This document shows, piece by piece, positions 13,097 through 13,559 of a stretch of 13,559 nt of DNA (the stretch's first letter is position 1; each line of letters starts with the position of its first letter). Origin of the DNA: CAZYFS01 sp964647465 (lineage in GTDB: Bacteria > Patescibacteriota > Minisyncoccia > Minisyncoccales > UBA1441). The position numbers and the translations under genes were made by a program. The DNA lies in the NCBI GenBank assembly GCA_964647465.1, contig CAZYFS010000009.1:1-13559 (forward strand), in the 5' to 3' direction. The notes beneath the pieces were generated by a model. It saw only the letters and a program-made list of their open reading frames with translations, was not told the DNA's origin and did no database searches.

Positions 13097-13495
13097 ATGG
13101 ATCTAATAGTTGATGGATACAATGCGTTATTTGATGTTGCATTGTTGGAAAATGAATCCAATGAGTTCGTGTCCCGTGTTCTTCGAGATGAAAGAGAAAA
13201 TTTTATCGATGTTCTTTCTTCTGCTCGTCGAAATAGAGGTTTAACGATTCTTGTCTTTGATGGACAAGAAAAGGAAACAAGGGAGGAAAGACGAGGCCCA
13301 CTAATTGTCATTTTTACTTCAAAGAGGAAAACAGCTGACGATTACATTGTTGATCTAGTCAAGAAAAGGGAAGTTAAAATAGGCAACGGTTCAATTCCTT
13401 TGGGTGATATTGTTGTCCTTACGAAAGATCAGGGACTCAAGGAGAGAATAAAGGGAATAAAAGTAAGAGAACCAAGGTGGTTTTTTCATGAGTAA
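13097..13495 (+). CDS. NYN-domain (YacP-like) putative RNase
   Basis: The 132-residue protein is a PIN/NYN-fold nuclease of the YacP type. MDLIVDGYNALF (1-12) carries the first metal-binding Asp (Asp6) and the conserved Asn9. ILVFDGQE (51-58) carries Asp55. TADDYI (79-84) supplies the central acidic pair, and VVLTKDQG (106-113) supplies Asp111. The family cleaves RNA; Bacillus Rae1/YacP acts on mRNA at the ribosome. At 132 residues it is shorter than typical YacP (about 170) and reduced to the catalytic domain. It is monocistronic as seen here, with a consensus promoter, a GGA-repeat Shine-Dalgarno and a GC-rich terminator, so it may be well expressed. Family call is good; the RNA target is unknown. 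Confidence 0.8.
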   Translation: MDLIVDGYNALFDVALLENESNEFVSRVLRDERENFIDVLSSARRNRGLTILVFDGQEKETREERRGPLIVIFTSKRKTADDYIVDLVKKREVKIGNGSIPLGDIVVLTKDQGLKERIKGIKVREPRWFFHE

Positions 13496-13525
13496 GGGTG
13501 GGGCCCCATCGGCCCGGCCCTTTTT
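13496..13525 (+). terminator. GC-rich intrinsic terminator of the NYN nuclease gene
   Basis: GGGTGGGGCC (13496-13505) pairs with GGCCCGGCCC (13511-13520) with one wobble and one mismatch around a 5-nt loop, followed by five T (13521-13525). It starts immediately after the stop codon. Confidence 0.82.
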
Positions 13526-13531
13526 CCTTTC

Positions 13532-13559
13532 TTGATTTTTATTAAATAAGTGTTATGCT
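13532..13559 (+). promoter_or_regulatory. Promoter at the end of the window
   Basis: TTGATT (13532-13537) and TATGCT (13554-13559) are 16 nt apart, directly after a strong terminator. It should drive a gene or RNA beyond the window. Confidence 0.5.

Noticed and set aside
1..13559. CRISPR array, tRNA, rRNA or insertion sequence
   Set aside because: No regularly spaced direct repeats, tRNA-like cloverleaf, rRNA segment, transposase or terminal inverted repeats with target duplications were found by eye.

Overview
The window is AT-rich (roughly one third G+C), densely coded and all on the + strand, apart from one decayed minus-strand gene. It looks like a metagenome-assembled scaffold from a Patescibacteria/CPR-type bacterium. 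The reasons are the DUF5667 secreted protein with its small membrane partner, a CapA protein with an unusual N-terminal domain, many starts without a Shine-Dalgarno sequence, and three runs of exactly 100 N (3273-3372, 7435-7534, 8640-8739). Those runs are probably arbitrary-length scaffolding gaps, and the lineage is an inference from gene content.

Region 1 (1 to about 7434) reads as a compact toxin-antitoxin/defence-type island. In order it holds: a RhuM-like DNA-binding domain fused to a Fic/Doc domain; a three-gene operon of ClpP-like serine protease, GHKL ATPase and STAS-like (DUF4325) protein; an HTH-Fic protein with a self-inhibitory motif; a 49-residue small gene with its own promoter, Shine-Dalgarno and terminator; and two successive, divergent AbiEi/AbiEii (type IV toxin-antitoxin) pairs. 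The first AbiE pair has a perfect 12+12 bp inverted repeat running into its start codon. The most interesting candidate system is the protease-ATPase-STAS operon, which combines partner-switch regulators with a ClpP-fold protease that appears to lack the usual catalytic Asp.

Region 2 (7535 to 10897) is envelope-related: a beta-propeller protein whose 5' end lies in a gap, a three-helix membrane protein, and a secreted DUF5667 coiled-coil protein closed by a strong terminator. Region 3 (10896 to 11177) is a decayed minus-strand reading frame.

Region 4 (11288 to 13559) holds a membrane-anchored protein joining a ligand-less MEMO1-like domain to a CapA domain, then a NYN/YacP-type nuclease gene with a consensus promoter, a GGA-repeat Shine-Dalgarno and a GC-rich terminator. 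A further promoter sits at the very end.

Two modes of initiation are visible. Several genes have a -10-like hexamer 6-8 nt before the ATG, consistent with leaderless mRNAs. Two genes (4432 and 13097) have strong Shine-Dalgarno sequences. None of the 13 visible stop codons is TGA. All functional names come from motif recognition by eye; no database search was run.
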